Positions 54,623-64,000 of a stretch of DNA of 64,000 bases are shown one piece after another (position 1 is the stretch's first letter; every line of letters begins with the position of its first letter). A program made the position numbers and the translations under genes. Under the pieces are notes generated by a model, which saw only the letters and a list, made by a program, of their open reading frames with translations, was not told the origin of the DNA and made no database searches. The stretch comes from Pogonophryne albipinna (Eukaryota > Chordata > Actinopteri > Perciformes > Artedidraconidae): the NCBI GenBank assembly GCA_028583405.1, contig CM053243.1, positions 28,114,116-28,178,115 of the forward strand. The letters run 5' to 3'.

Positions 54623-55299
54623 AAAATATTAAATAGATACCTTTACATCCTAAACAGAAGGTCAAAACGTTAATATGTTACATGACAAACAAAAAAACGA
54701 AACATTATATGTAGGCTATACAGATGTTTGCTAATGTATCCCTCTTATATCCATCAGGAATTAATATTAAATGATGAATTAACATTCCTCAGCACTGCAT
54801 AAGTGTGGTCGTCAGTCATATTGACAAAGAAGCACTATTATATTGTATATTGTATATTATGCGGCGTTTAAAAGGAGGGTATTTCGCTTGTCAGATTTCG
54901 TGGGTGTGCCGCGTGAGGCAGTGATGTAACCATAGGGATGTAACGCCAGGTTGATGCTGTGACGTAACGCCGCATCGATGCTTGCGTAATGCGGAAGTGG
55001 GATCTAAACTGGGTTGGAAAAACGATAGACGCAGCCGGGACGCCAATACAGAAGTGCCACACACTGCAGTTAATATATTGGCCGATGTTAAAATGCCCAA
55101 CTTTATAGCAGAAAAAAACATGTTTCTACCCCTGGCTGCAATACATATTATTATGAATATAGTTAAATTCCACCTTCATGATTATGGATCTGTGAGTGAA
55201 TTGTTTTCTAACACGACACTTTTATTTATATTAGGTCTTAAAGTTTTTGCATAAATTAGGGCGTGGTCACATTGAGTGACGGCTCTGTCAAGTGACTGC

Positions 55300-57180
55300 T
55301 GCTGCTAGCTTCTTGTCTCTCTGCTAGCTGCTCCGTGAAGCTACAGGGACTCTGCCTGCTTAGTTCATCCAGGGAACACAACTTGACCCTGGCCGTGTTT
55401 GTTTGTTTGTTCTTCATGCTTATATATCGGACTATTGCGACTCGCTCTGCGGTTGAAACAGACGGTGCATGAATGCGGTTTTGCGGTAAGTGAAATTCGA
55501 GTACTTTGTTTATGTGTTAATGATTTTAATCAGCTACGTAATGAATGTTAAGGCTTGGGTTAGTGTGTAAACGAGTGGTAGCTACATCGGTGCTAACGAT
55601 GCTAATCGTAGCCTCCAAGTTAAAATCATAGACTGTATATATAAAGGTTGAAACGAAATAGACAAGTGTTAAGTGGGATAATACTGTTGAACAAACGGCT
55701 TCTGTTTGAGGTTGATAAAATAAGGTCATCCTTGTAACTTAGAGAGATATTTTATTATGCAGGTAGGAACTGTATGCATCGCTAAGGTTAATTTAAATTG
55801 GCTATGCTCAAGTATGTAGACAAGCTAATGTCGAAGTAGTGTATGTGAAATCAACCTCACAATAAGATGTGTGTATATTACAAATATTAATGTCATATTT
55901 CAAGATGATTACTTAGATATTACAATATGGTTGGTTGAGCTGGAGTTCATTATTGAGCTTACACGTTAACGTCACAGTCATCTGAAGAACGAACCCAAAC
56001 CTTGTTGTTTTTATTAATTGCATTACCAAATTGGTATCAAATAAACAATAAGCATTGGTAACACAACTTCCAAAGTTACAGTAAAATAAAAAGGACCCTG
56101 ACTCGGACAATACACAATCCAACATGTTCAACAGAAGAGAATCAGTTATATTGTTTGTACACATGGTACTTTACATATATATCTGTTTGTTTAAGGTGTC
56201 CAGGTGATGCAGACAGGCTGGAACAGAGAGTGAGAGACAGAACTGGACTCCTCACAGCAGTGAACTTCAGCTCAGGTACAAAGACTCTATTTTTCATACT
56301 GTACAAAGAATCAAGAAAGATATTGGTTTAAATGAATGAAGTATTGACTTTAATACACTGATATACATTCCATTAAACAATGCTAAATACTAGATAACCT
56401 ACACATCAGTTAAGTTGAGGGTTTTTTCCATGCAAAAAGTTACATTTAGATGTTAACAAGCAATATGACTTTGTCCGCTTTCTAATTTAATGTATTGAAG
56501 GCAAAGATATTTAACACATAGTGAGAACTGCTACTATTTATCTCTCAATATTGTCTGTAAAAAACGTGGTAAAAGTTATTCTTTCAGTGAGACAACAGAA
56601 CAAGCTTCTACAGTTGCACTACGTTTTGATAACAGTTAAATATTATTTTGAAAATAACATATATTTCAATGTTGATGAACTTCATACTGTTCATTCATAA
56701 TCTGATTGTCTTTGTAGCTCACTGTTGAAATAAAGAAAAAACATTACAATTACAAAATAATTATATCTATAGTGTGTTATTTATGAAAGCGGTGTGTATG
56801 TGTGTTTAGGACACACAAACACACCGCTTTCATAAATAACACACTTGTTCTCCAATAATATGATTTATGTTTCCTGTCATTTTTGTTAGGAAAGGACATG
56901 CCTGAAAGACACAACATTTTCTCCTTCTCTGAGTGTCAAGAAGAACATCCAAGAGGAACATTAAAAGCTGATGTTATGAGATTTTAAGACCAGTCCAGGA
57001 CATTCACTAAGAAACTACTTTTATTGTGAAAACACAGTCAGCTGATCGAATGCACCTATTTCCACATCTACACTCCATCAGCTGATTATTTCTATTTGCC
57101 TCACTTTATGAGCTTCACATCACCTTAGCCTTGTACCGCAGAGTTTGCAACGTCACAAATAAATGGGGCCAATCTTCAGT
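55300..57180 (+). ncRNA. Candidate spliced three-exon mini-gene (64-codon frame)
   Basis: Exon 1 ends at 55485 (GCG|GTAAGTG). Exon 2 is 56196-56275 (TTTGTTTAAG| ... CTCAG|GTACAA). Exon 3 starts at 56890 (TTTTTGTTAG|) and runs to an AATAAA at 57158-57163 followed by GT-rich sequence. An ATG at 55469-55471, in weak context, opens a frame that continues across both junctions to TAA at 56985-56987, 64 codons (17+80+98 nt). The peptide starts MNAVLRCPGDADRLEQ and ends GTLKADVMRF; I do not recognise it and it has no signal peptide or membrane span. The start of exon 1 is unknown. GGGCGTGGTCACATTGAGTG near 55261 belongs to a repeat common in fish, so it may be a transposon-derived transcript. Confidence 0.4.
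56771..56845. repeat. Perfect 27-bp hairpin with 21-nt loop
   Basis: 56771-56797 (AGTGTGTTATTTATGAAAGC...) is the exact reverse complement of 56819-56845. It lies in the second intron of the plus-strand mini-gene candidate. It could be a tiny palindromic MITE, a replication-generated palindrome, or a small-RNA precursor. Confidence 0.9.
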
Positions 57181-57234
57181 CAGATGTGAATGTGTAATCT
57201 AACATTTTCAGTAAGAATAATGGACGAAAGGAAT

Positions 57235-59030
57235 GCAAATACAAATACAATTTATTGAAATGTGAACCAAAAGTTAGTCAAAAATGTTTTAAATAAAAAG
57301 CACATATGGACAGAAGGTGTAAACCTATTAAATGTATAAGTAAACACATTTAGTCAAATAAAGTGACAGACTAGGCCTGTGCAGCTGGTATCAGCTTTGC
57401 CCAGCATGGGCTCCTCCATCAGGCCTGGTCCTCCTCCGTCCATAACACGGAGGTTTCTCCCTGAAGTCTCTGCAGCTCTCTGGACACCATGCTGTCTCAA
57501 TCCGTCCACACTGAATATGAGAGGGGAAAAATTAAAATAATAAATGCTTTAGACAATAAGAAATATAAAGTTGACTGTTGAGTTGATCAGTTTTTTTAGA
57601 TTGTCAATACTGTTACTGTATACCTAATATATCAGGTTAAGAGGCACCTTCAAATAAAGATTGGTCTTTAAATACATTTTGTCTCTTGAATTGTTTGTCT
57701 AAACTCAAGGATCTAGAACTGGTACTTAGTTGTAATGGTACAGTCTGGTTATTATGCTGTTTGGAGGAGGCCTCACAGGTAAGAGCACTAATTAGCTACC
57801 ATCACATGTACCTTAGCTTGACTTAAATGTATTAAACGTATAGTTAAGTGATATCAAAATATAAATAACTAATGTCATGCAAACATATTAATATTTGCTT
57901 GATTCCAGTGTTGAATTTAGCACAATTGCATACAAACGTTAAAGCCCCTGTCACACTGTCCCGAAGTTGACACCCGATGGACACACGAATATGGAATTGT
58001 GAATTTCGCACGAAGATGGCCCCGAACCACACACGAAGGCAACATTTACATTACATTTAAGACATACAACTGCAACGAAAGTAACAAAAACAATTATGTT
58101 ACAGTACTATGATACTGTACTGATATCTTCAGACTTTGTTCTTTACTTTATCCGTCTTTATATGTAGAAAATATTACGTTTTCTCCGTAATGTTGTTTCC
58201 ATAGCAACAACAACTTCCTGTCAACTCTCCTTCAAAATAATATATTATATCCTTTTCACTTTCACAGAACACAAATTGGGTTATTTACATAATATGTTTA
58301 CATGATTTTGTTGTGCAATAAAACAACCAGATGGACACACAATAAAGGAAATGTTCAAATTCGGCTCTGATCGTAGCAACATCGGGCCATTCGTGAGGGC
58401 ATCTTAAGCCATCGTATGACCGCCGGTGTTGTTTCTCAGGCTCCGGCAGCAACTTCGTGAGCGGTGGGAAAATCTTTGGCATGCCAAAAAATTGCCGAAG
58501 GACCTTGCGAAGGTTCATTTTCGTGTTGAATTCGTGTGTCAATTTTGCCCTTCGTAAGGCCATCGTGAGGGCATCTTGTTATCATCGGTGCCATCGGGCA
58601 TTCGCCCCTATCAGAGTGAGGGCGAATGCCCGATGGCACCGATGATAACACGAAGATGACACGATTCGACAAGATGCCCTCACGAGTGCCTTAGGAAGTT
58701 GCCGCTCATGAAGTTGCTGCCGGAGCCTGAGAAACTCCACCGACGGTCATACGATGGCTTAAGATGCCCTCACGAATGGCGCGATGTTGTTACGATCAGA
58801 GCCGAATTTGAACATTTCCTTTATCGTGTGTCCATCGGGTGTCAATTTCGGGACAGTGTGACAGGGGCTTAAGGGATTTTAAGATTCTGAAGTATTATGC
58901 TAAAAACTCAATAACTTAGATTATTATTTATAGTTTTGCTGAATAGTTTCATGTCCGCTTACCTTAGAAACTTAAAATGCGACGGCAGTGTGTAGATGGG
59001 GAGCATGTTAGCTTAGCTTGGTAGCTTCAG
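57235..59030 (-). ncRNA. Candidate spliced two-exon mini-gene (66-codon frame), convergent
   Basis: On the minus strand exon 1 ends at 58963 (TTTCTAAG|GTAAGC, a near-consensus donor). Exon 2 begins at 57510 after a strong acceptor (TTTTTCCCCTCTCATATTCAG) and carries AATAAA at 57256-57251. An ATG near 59006, with A at -3, starts a frame (MLPIYTLPSHFKFL) that runs through the junction into exon 2 (SVDGLRQHGVQRAAET) and stops after CTGLVCHFI, 66 codons in all. I recognise no family. The intron contains the foldback element at 57943-58868. Upstream sequence to about 59235 is a known type of fish repeat, so the promoter may be repeat-derived. Confidence 0.4.
57943..58868. mobile_element. TTAA-flanked foldback transposon (palindrome)
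   Basis: TTAA at 57939-57942 and 58869-58872 flanks GCCCCTGTCACACTGTCCCG and its inverted copy. The inverted repeats run to the centre, where 58578-58607 and 58620-58649 form a perfect 30-bp stem with a 12-nt loop. The two arms are not equal: about 354 bp near 57987-58340 of the left arm are absent from the right arm, and GATGGACACAC occurs at both edges of that extra piece. There is no transposase. The TTAA target suggests a piggyBac or Kolobok relation. Confidence 0.7.
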
Positions 59031-59049
59031 CTAGCTCTGGAACTTCCAG

Positions 59050-59235
59050 CTCGGTGGCAGCAGGTCCCGCCTCGGCTCCGCCTCTTTGCCCTTATTTGGA
59101 GCAGGTGGGAGTTGAACTCTGACGTCACTGTCGAGCCGTTAGTGGCCGACTCCGCCTACTAAGGGCTTCTCGGCAACTCTGCAGAATCCTATGGGTGACG
59201 TCACGGACCCTACGTCCATTTATATATACAGTCTA
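59050..59235 (-). repeat. Fish repeat with GTGACGTCACCCATAGG and ATAGACTGTATATA
   Basis: Read on the minus strand: ATCATAGACTGTATATATAA, then GGTCCGTGACGTCACCCATA, then GGCGGAGTCGGCC. This order is found in a repeat scattered through many teleost genomes. A short matching piece, CATAGACTGTATATATAAA, is at 55628-55646 in the same strand sense as this one read inverted. It may supply the promoter of the minus-strand mini-gene. Confidence 0.5.
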
Positions 59236-59402
59236 TGATCTACATACACACTGTTTTCATGACCCAAATATGTATATATGTTCATTTTAATTAATTTCTT
59301 ATTTTTCATAGTTATTTTATCATGGGTGGAGATACTGGGTGAAGATATGCTTGATTTTTTTGTGTGTGCATTTAAAAAAATAAGTGTTTTGCATTATATG
59401 TA

Positions 59403-61003
59403 CAGTGGGGCAAAAAACTATTTAGTCAGCCACCAATTGTGCAAGTTCTCCCACTTAAAAAGATGAGAGAGGCCTGTAATTTTCATCCTAGGTATACCTC
59501 AACTATGAGAGACAAAATGAGAAAAAAAAATCCAGAAAATCACATTGTCTGATTTTTAAAGAATTTATTTGCAAATTATGGTGGAAAATAAGTATTTGGT
59601 CAATAACAAAAGTTCATCTCAATACTTTGTTATATACCCTTTGTTGGCAATGACAGAGGTCAAACGTTTTCTGTAAGTCTTCACAAGGTTTTCACACACT
59701 GTTGCTGGTATTTTGGCCCATTCCTCCATGCAGATCTCCTCTAGAGCAGTGATGTTTTGGGGCTGTCGCTGGACAACACGGACTTTCAACTCCCTCCAAA
59801 GATTTTCTATGGGGTTGAGATCTGGAGACTGGCTATGCCACTCCAGGACCTTGAAATGCTTCTTACGAAGCCACTCCTTCGTTGCCCGGGCGGTGTGTTT
59901 GGGATCATTGTCATGCTGAAAGACCCAGCCACGTTTCATCTTCAATGCCCTTGCTGATGGAAGGAGGTTGTCACTCAAAATCTCACGATACATGGCTCCA
60001 TTCATTCTTTCCTTTACACGGATCAGTGGTCCTGGTCCCTTTGCAGAAAAACAGCCCCAAAGCATGATGTTTCCACCCACATGTTTCACAGTAGGTATGG
60101 TGTTCTTTGGATGCAACTCAGCATTCTTTCTCCTCCAAACACGTCTAGTTGAGTTTTTACCAAAAAGTTCTATTTTGGTTTCATCTGACCATATGACATT
60201 CTCCCAATCCTCTTCTGGATCATCTAAATGCTCTCTAGCAAACTTCAGACGGGCCTGGACATGTACTGGCTTCAGCAGGGGGACACGTCTGGCACTGCAG
60301 GATTTGAGTCCCTGGCGGCGTAGTGTGTTACTGATGGTAGCCTTTGTTACTTTGGTCCCAGCTCTCTGCAGGTCATTGACTAGGTCCCCCCGTGTGGTTC
60401 TGGGATTTTTGCTCACCGTTCTTGTGATCATTTTGACCCCACGGGGTGAGATCTTGCGTGGAACCCCAGATCGAGGGAGATTATCAGTGGTCTTGTATGT
60501 CTTCCATTTTCTAATAATTGCTCCCACAGTTGATTTCTTCACACCAAGCTGCTTACCTATTGCAGATTTAGTCTTCCCAGCCTGGTGCAGGTCTACAATT
60601 TTGTTTCTGGTGTCCTTTGACAGCTCTTTGGTCTTGGCCATAGTGGAGTTTGGAGTGTGACTGTTTGAGGTTGTGGACAGGTGTCTTTTATACTGATAAC
60701 GAGTTCAAACAGGTGCCATTAATACAGTTAGTGGAGGACAGAGGAGGCTCTTAAAGAAGAAGTTACAGGTCTGTGAGAGCCAGAAATCTTGTTTGTTTGT
60801 AGGTGACCAAATACTTATTTTACCGAGGAATTTACCAATTAATTCATTAAAAATCCTACAATGTGATTTCCTGGATTCTTTCCCCCCATTCTGTCTCTCA
60901 TAGTTGAAGTGTACCTAGGATGAAAATTACAGGCCTCTCTCATCTTTTTAAGTGGGAGAACTTGCACAATTGGTGGCTGACTAAATACTTTTTTGCCCCA
61001 CTG
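59403..61003 (-). mobile_element. Apparently intact Tc1/mariner transposon
   Basis: 1601 bp bounded by TA duplications (59401-59402 and 61004-61005). Terminal inverted repeats of about 200 bp (59403-59602 and 60803-61003) start CAGTGGGGCAAAAAA; the outer 110 bp differ at only a few positions. The inner repeat AATAAGTATTTGGTC near 59590, matched at 60804-60821, gives the IR/DR arrangement with two transposase sites per end, as in Sleeping Beauty-like elements. The right inner region (60820-60900) is more altered than the left. The transposase is full length, so the insertion is young. Confidence 0.95.
59619..60641 (-). CDS. Tc1/mariner transposase, full length, DD34E
   Basis: A 340-residue cut-and-paste transposase, the same length as the Sleeping Beauty enzyme. 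Residues 1-110 form the paired helix-turn-helix DNA-binding part ([20 protein letters not shown] and [10 protein letters not shown]) joined by a basic segment ([12 protein letters not shown]). The catalytic triad is complete: D153 ([11 protein letters not shown]), D244 (HDNDPKHTA) and E279 ([11 protein letters not shown]), with 34 residues between the last two. The glycine-rich box [11 protein letters not shown] is at 189-199. The frame has no stop or frameshift from the ATG at 60641 to the stop. It acts in the nucleus on its own terminal repeats. The sequence belongs to a Tc1 lineage shared by many fishes; I give no subfamily name. Confidence 0.95.
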   Translation of the reverse strand: MAKTKELSKDTRNKIVDLHQAGKTKSAIGKQLGVKKSTVGAIIRKWKTYKTTDNLPRSGVPRKISPRGVKMITRTVSKNPRTTRGDLVNDLQRAGTKVTKATISNTLRRQGLKSCSARRVPLLKPVHVQARLKFAREHLDDPEEDWENVIWSDETKIELFGKNSTRRVWRRKNAELHPKNTIPTVKHVGGNIMLWGCFSAKGPGPLIRVKERMNGAMYREILSDNLLPSARALKMKRGWVFQHDNDPKHTARATKEWLRKKHFKVLEWHSQSPDLNPIENLWRELKVRVVQRQPQNITALEEICMEEWAKIPATVCENLVKTYRKRLTSVIANKGYITKY

Positions 61004-61005
61004 TA

Positions 61006-61376
61006 TATAGTTATTTTAATATGTTCCTTTACTAAAGCAAATGTTGCACAGTTGTGTTTTAATTTAATAATAATAATTGTATAATTAAGACATTTTATAT
61101 ATTACTGTTTTGCAATTTTCTATCATTTGTCATTGTTTGTTTCTTTTTGTGTGCTATGTTCAAAATAAACGTTTTGCCAAATTAAGATCCTTATTGGAAA
61201 TGCAGCTATTACACGCAGGAGACTGTTGCACAACATGACAATTTTGTTAGAAGTCTACACTGAAACTTCATTTAGAGCCGGAAACATAATGGACTTAATC
61301 AAAATCGCGGGATCCGTGAATCCAGGACAATGATCGAGAGAGACCAGTAGCCTACGAGTTAGTCAGCGGAACTTCA
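61006..61376. other. Non-coding stretch
   Basis: AT-rich flank of the Tc1 insertion; nothing recognised. Confidence 0.4.
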
Positions 61377-61655
61377 CAGACTCAGATTCGTAAATCCTGA
61401 CTCACTGTGCAAAACACAGCAGACTCGTGCGGACTCAGAGCCGTAACCATATAGCAGCAGATCCAGAGATCCTGCAGAGTCGTCGTCATGCAGGAGTCAA
61501 CAGCAGACTCAGAGATTCGCAAATCCTGACTCACTGTGCAAAACACAGCAGACTCGTGCGGACTCAGAGCCCTAACCATATAGCAGCAGATCCAGAGATC
61601 CAGCAGACTCGTCCTCATGCACGAGTCAACAGCAGACTCAGATTCGCCAAATCGC
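61377..61655. repeat. Tandem array, period about 129 bp, 2.2 copies
   Basis: Units 61377-61503 and 61504-61632 plus a partial third. Each contains CAGACTCAG, TCCTGACTCACTGTGCAAAA, CATATAGCAGCAGATCCAGA and GAGTCAACAG. The copies differ at few positions. The array precedes GACTCA-rich sequence that ends near 61900 in CCGGATTTGCCATCTCTAG, which looks like a DNA-transposon terminus, so it may be an internal minisatellite of that element. Confidence 0.85.
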
Positions 61656-61909
61656 AAAAATAACCCTTTTTTTTGTGATCAACATTTTTTATTAAAGCAA
61701 AAGACACTGTGTAGCGGAGGTTAATATAACGTTAGTTTAATATGCTCGTGAAATGCAACAAGTTTTCGGTTTCACCGATAGGATTTCTACGGTCTTGGTG
61801 ACTCATATGACTCAAATGACTCGTATGATCCGGATCTCTTCAATGACTGACTCAGAAGACCCTGAGTCCGTAAAAGGATCCGGATTTGCCATCTCTAGTA
61901 AACAGCACC

Positions 61910-63350
61910 TGATTCTGTGACTGTGACTGCTGGCCCCGCCCCCTTTCGAGCACTAGGCACACTGTGAGTTCTGTGAGAGCAGGCTATCTTCTCTGCTCAG
62001 ATACTCAGCATGCTGCCGTGATTAAACGCCATATCATGTTCCAAACCACTTCAAGGATTATATTTGAAACAGTATGGAGCTCAAATGCTTATTTTCTTGC
62101 GGGTTTACTACAAGGTGAGTTCCTTTTTTTATTTCCTGCTTTTTTACACATACTCTCTCCAGTACGGGTTAGCTCTGAGTGTTAGCATGCTTGCTAATGT
62201 AAACAAAGACAGGGTTGCCAACTTTGGGTACCTGGCTGGAGTGAGATTTTGATATCATGGGTTTAATTACGCATATGCGCACTAAATGACTGCTATCGTG
62301 TCAGTAGCGGGACCTTAGCATATATAGATAGGATATATATATATACAATATATACAAATATACAATATTGGACACAAAAAAGGGCACAAAGTTTCATTCA
62401 CTAATGAAAGTCAAACACATTTGTTTCCACTGTTTTATTGTGTGCATTGTCGCGATAAGCAATTAATTGACATATCGTACGATAAATAAAAATGAACTCG
62501 ATAACTTTTCTGACCTCGATAATTTGCCATTTACATGAGGATGTGACTAGCAGTTTGAAAGGATGTACTTGAATTATTATTATTATATATTATCATTATG
62601 TCAGTGGTCTAACATTTCTGGGAAAATGTATCCAACAAAATTAATTATCGTGAGAGGCCTACATGAAACACACAGACACAAACAAATCTACAGACTTAAT
62701 CCATTAATGAACACACTCTCACTCTCATATACTCACTCTTTGACTCTATTTGGGCCAGTAGAACAATAAGCAGCAGACTTTTACTTGTTTATAATTTCTA
62801 CTGGATCTGCGCATGCGCAATACGGGTCGGGGATTGACCAACCGGCTCCCACTGCTCTGCTGTCTGTTAACGTTGTTAAGAGTGGTGGGGGCGGGTAGGG
62901 AGCGGATTGACAGCTTAAGCAGCTGTCAACTCAACATTGTAAATAACCAACCAAAAACGATCGCCGGTTCATCTTGTTTTTGACGTGAGAATAGTTTGGG
63001 CAGCGTGAAAGCGTGAGATTAAGAGTGAAAGCGCGTGTCACATGCCAGATGCGTGAGAGTTGGCAACCCTGACAAAGACCATATTACGTCCAAAACATGT
63101 TGCACATTGTTTCTGATAGCGACGTTTCTGATAGGGCCGTGGGTGTAAAGCCAGCCCACATTTCCGATATTACGTCATATCGGACGCAAAACTGGATCAG
63201 CTCCGTTGTACCCCCCGTTTTTAGAGATGTGGTTACTGGGGAAAAGAGAGAGGGTTTTATTCTCTGACACTTTGTGAGTTCCCTGACACACCGGGGACAC
63301 ATGTATGTATAAAAGACATCAAAAAGTGCATTTCGCATGATAGGACACCT
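61910..63350. mobile_element. Older TTAA MITE copy interrupted by a hAT MITE
   Basis: The right end (GCATGATAGGACACCT then TTAA at 63351-63354) matches the right end of the 2923-3379 family, and GGGGACACATGTATGTATAA matches its 3320-3340 part. Its left portion probably includes GGCCCCGCCCCCTTTCGAGC near 61931. The copy is split by the element at 62211-63071. The left border is not fixed. Confidence 0.5.
62211..63071. mobile_element. hAT-type MITE nested in an older MITE
   Basis: Termini (C)AGGGTTGCCAACT and, on the right, AGTTGGCAACCCTG are inverted repeats. ACAAAGAC occurs at both sides (62203-62210 and 63072-63079), an 8-bp hAT-type duplication if one terminal C was lost on the left. It is about 860 bp with no transposase. 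Confidence 0.75.
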
Positions 63351-63354
63351 TTAA

Positions 63355-64000
63355 AGTAACTTGGTGGTTCATGGATTTTATTAACCAAAGGAATCATTTG
63401 ATAGTTTAAGGAATATGCGTAGTAGCTTTCTTGTGGAAAATTGGATGAGAAGAAGTATACCTCTCCCCCACATCTGTATGATAAATATATATCTATACTG
63501 CCAGCAGCCAGTACTCACAGATTAGTTTAGTTAAGATTAGCATAAAGACAGGAAACAGGAGGTAACAGCTAGCTTGGTTGTGTCCAAAGGGAACAGTCTG
63601 CCTACCTCTAAAGCTCATTAACACTTTTGTTAAATCCGTACACGTTAACAAGCACATTTTCCAAATGTCAAACAATTTGTATTCATAAATATATTTTGCC
63701 GTGTTCATGTCTAATCTTTTATTCACCATTTTTCAGACAAGGATTTCCTTTAAAAAAATAAAATAAATAAGGATTAAAACTGGTTTGTGTGTTGATTTCT
63801 CAGGAAAGGCAGACTGCTTCGATAATTATATTTTTGACATAAGAGTAACTCCGATACAACCAAGACGACTTCAGAAAAGCTCTTGAAACCTTTATTGAAT
63901 TGGCCATTGAACCCTGCAAGGTTATTGCAGCAGTGTGTTGAAGCATGCAGCCTTCATCAGGATGCACTAGTGTACAGAACACTTCTTTATTTTTCAAGAC
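63355..64000. other. Non-coding stretch at the window end
   Basis: No gene recognised. On the minus strand, 63970-63880 reads CATCCTGATGAAGGCTGC followed by AATAAAGG, which faintly resembles the 3' part of some fish retroelements; this is too short to call. Confidence 0.35.

Larger units (their letters stand above)
54064..55042. mobile_element. Element-like segment with about 75-bp inverted arms
   Basis: The arms 54064-54140 and 54963-55042 are imperfect inverted repeats sharing CAACCCAGTTTAGAT and CCACTTCCGCATTACGCAAG. The interior is AT-rich and contains two tandem duplications. The arms are probably subterminal repeats of a non-autonomous DNA transposon whose outer ends (perhaps starting near 53950 with AGCCCCATTTACACGGG) I could not pair. 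Confidence 0.5.

Noticed and set aside
59968..60660. 230-codon plus-strand frame
   Set aside because: Antisense shadow of the Tc1 transposase.
61382..61657. 91-codon minus-strand frame with internal repeat
   Set aside because: It is the translation of the 129-bp tandem array, not a repeat protein.
63840..64000. Possible retroelement 3' end on the minus strand
   Set aside because: Only a weak resemblance (CCTGATGAAGGC and AATAAAGG) and cut by the window end.

Overview
The window looks like nuclear DNA of a ray-finned fish, most likely a percomorph teleost. It is AT-rich, almost gene-free, full of microsatellites, and carries the mix of Tc1/mariner, hAT, TTAA-target and LTR elements typical of teleosts. 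The one large coding region is a vertebrate delta-1 protocadherin. No bacterial or organellar features were seen.

Layout. From 1 to 25.8 kb lies non-coding DNA that should be the first coding-side intron of the protocadherin gene. It holds a solo LTR (398-798), a 457-bp TTAA-flanked MITE (2923-3379), a very long GT microsatellite (10156-10310) and a nested pair of old repeats (about 11165-12060). On the minus strand, 25831-28866 is the large coding exon of pcdh9: signal peptide, seven cadherin repeats, one membrane span and part of the cytoplasmic tail. It ends in a clean splice donor, so the exons carrying the rest of the tail are outside the window. The 5' side (28978 to about 30310) is CpG-richer and probably holds the leader exon and promoter. 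From 30.3 to 43.7 kb there is little apart from a 3.56-kb hAT-type element with arms of about 0.65-0.75 kb (34789-38344) and one orphan exon-like segment (41207-41336, minus).

The last 20 kb is much richer in transposons: a 466-bp hAT MITE (43702-44167), a 1.9-kb hAT element with odd internal open frames (46220-48123), a cluster of repeats from 53.6 to 59.2 kb, an apparently intact Tc1/mariner element with a full-length transposase (59403-61003), a 129-bp tandem array (61377-61655) and a hAT MITE inserted into an older MITE (62211-63071). Target-site duplications could be read for most of these, so their borders are firm.

The most unusual part is 55.3-59.1 kb. Two convergent, spliceable mini-genes can be read there. 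The plus-strand one has three exons and an uninterrupted 64-codon frame; the minus-strand one has two exons and a 66-codon frame. Their AATAAA signals lie about 90 bp apart, tail to tail. A perfect 27-bp hairpin sits in one intron and a foldback transposon in the other. They may be relics or products of a repeat family, but the agreement of splice sites, frames and polyadenylation signals deserves RNA evidence. Neither frame was recognised as a known protein.
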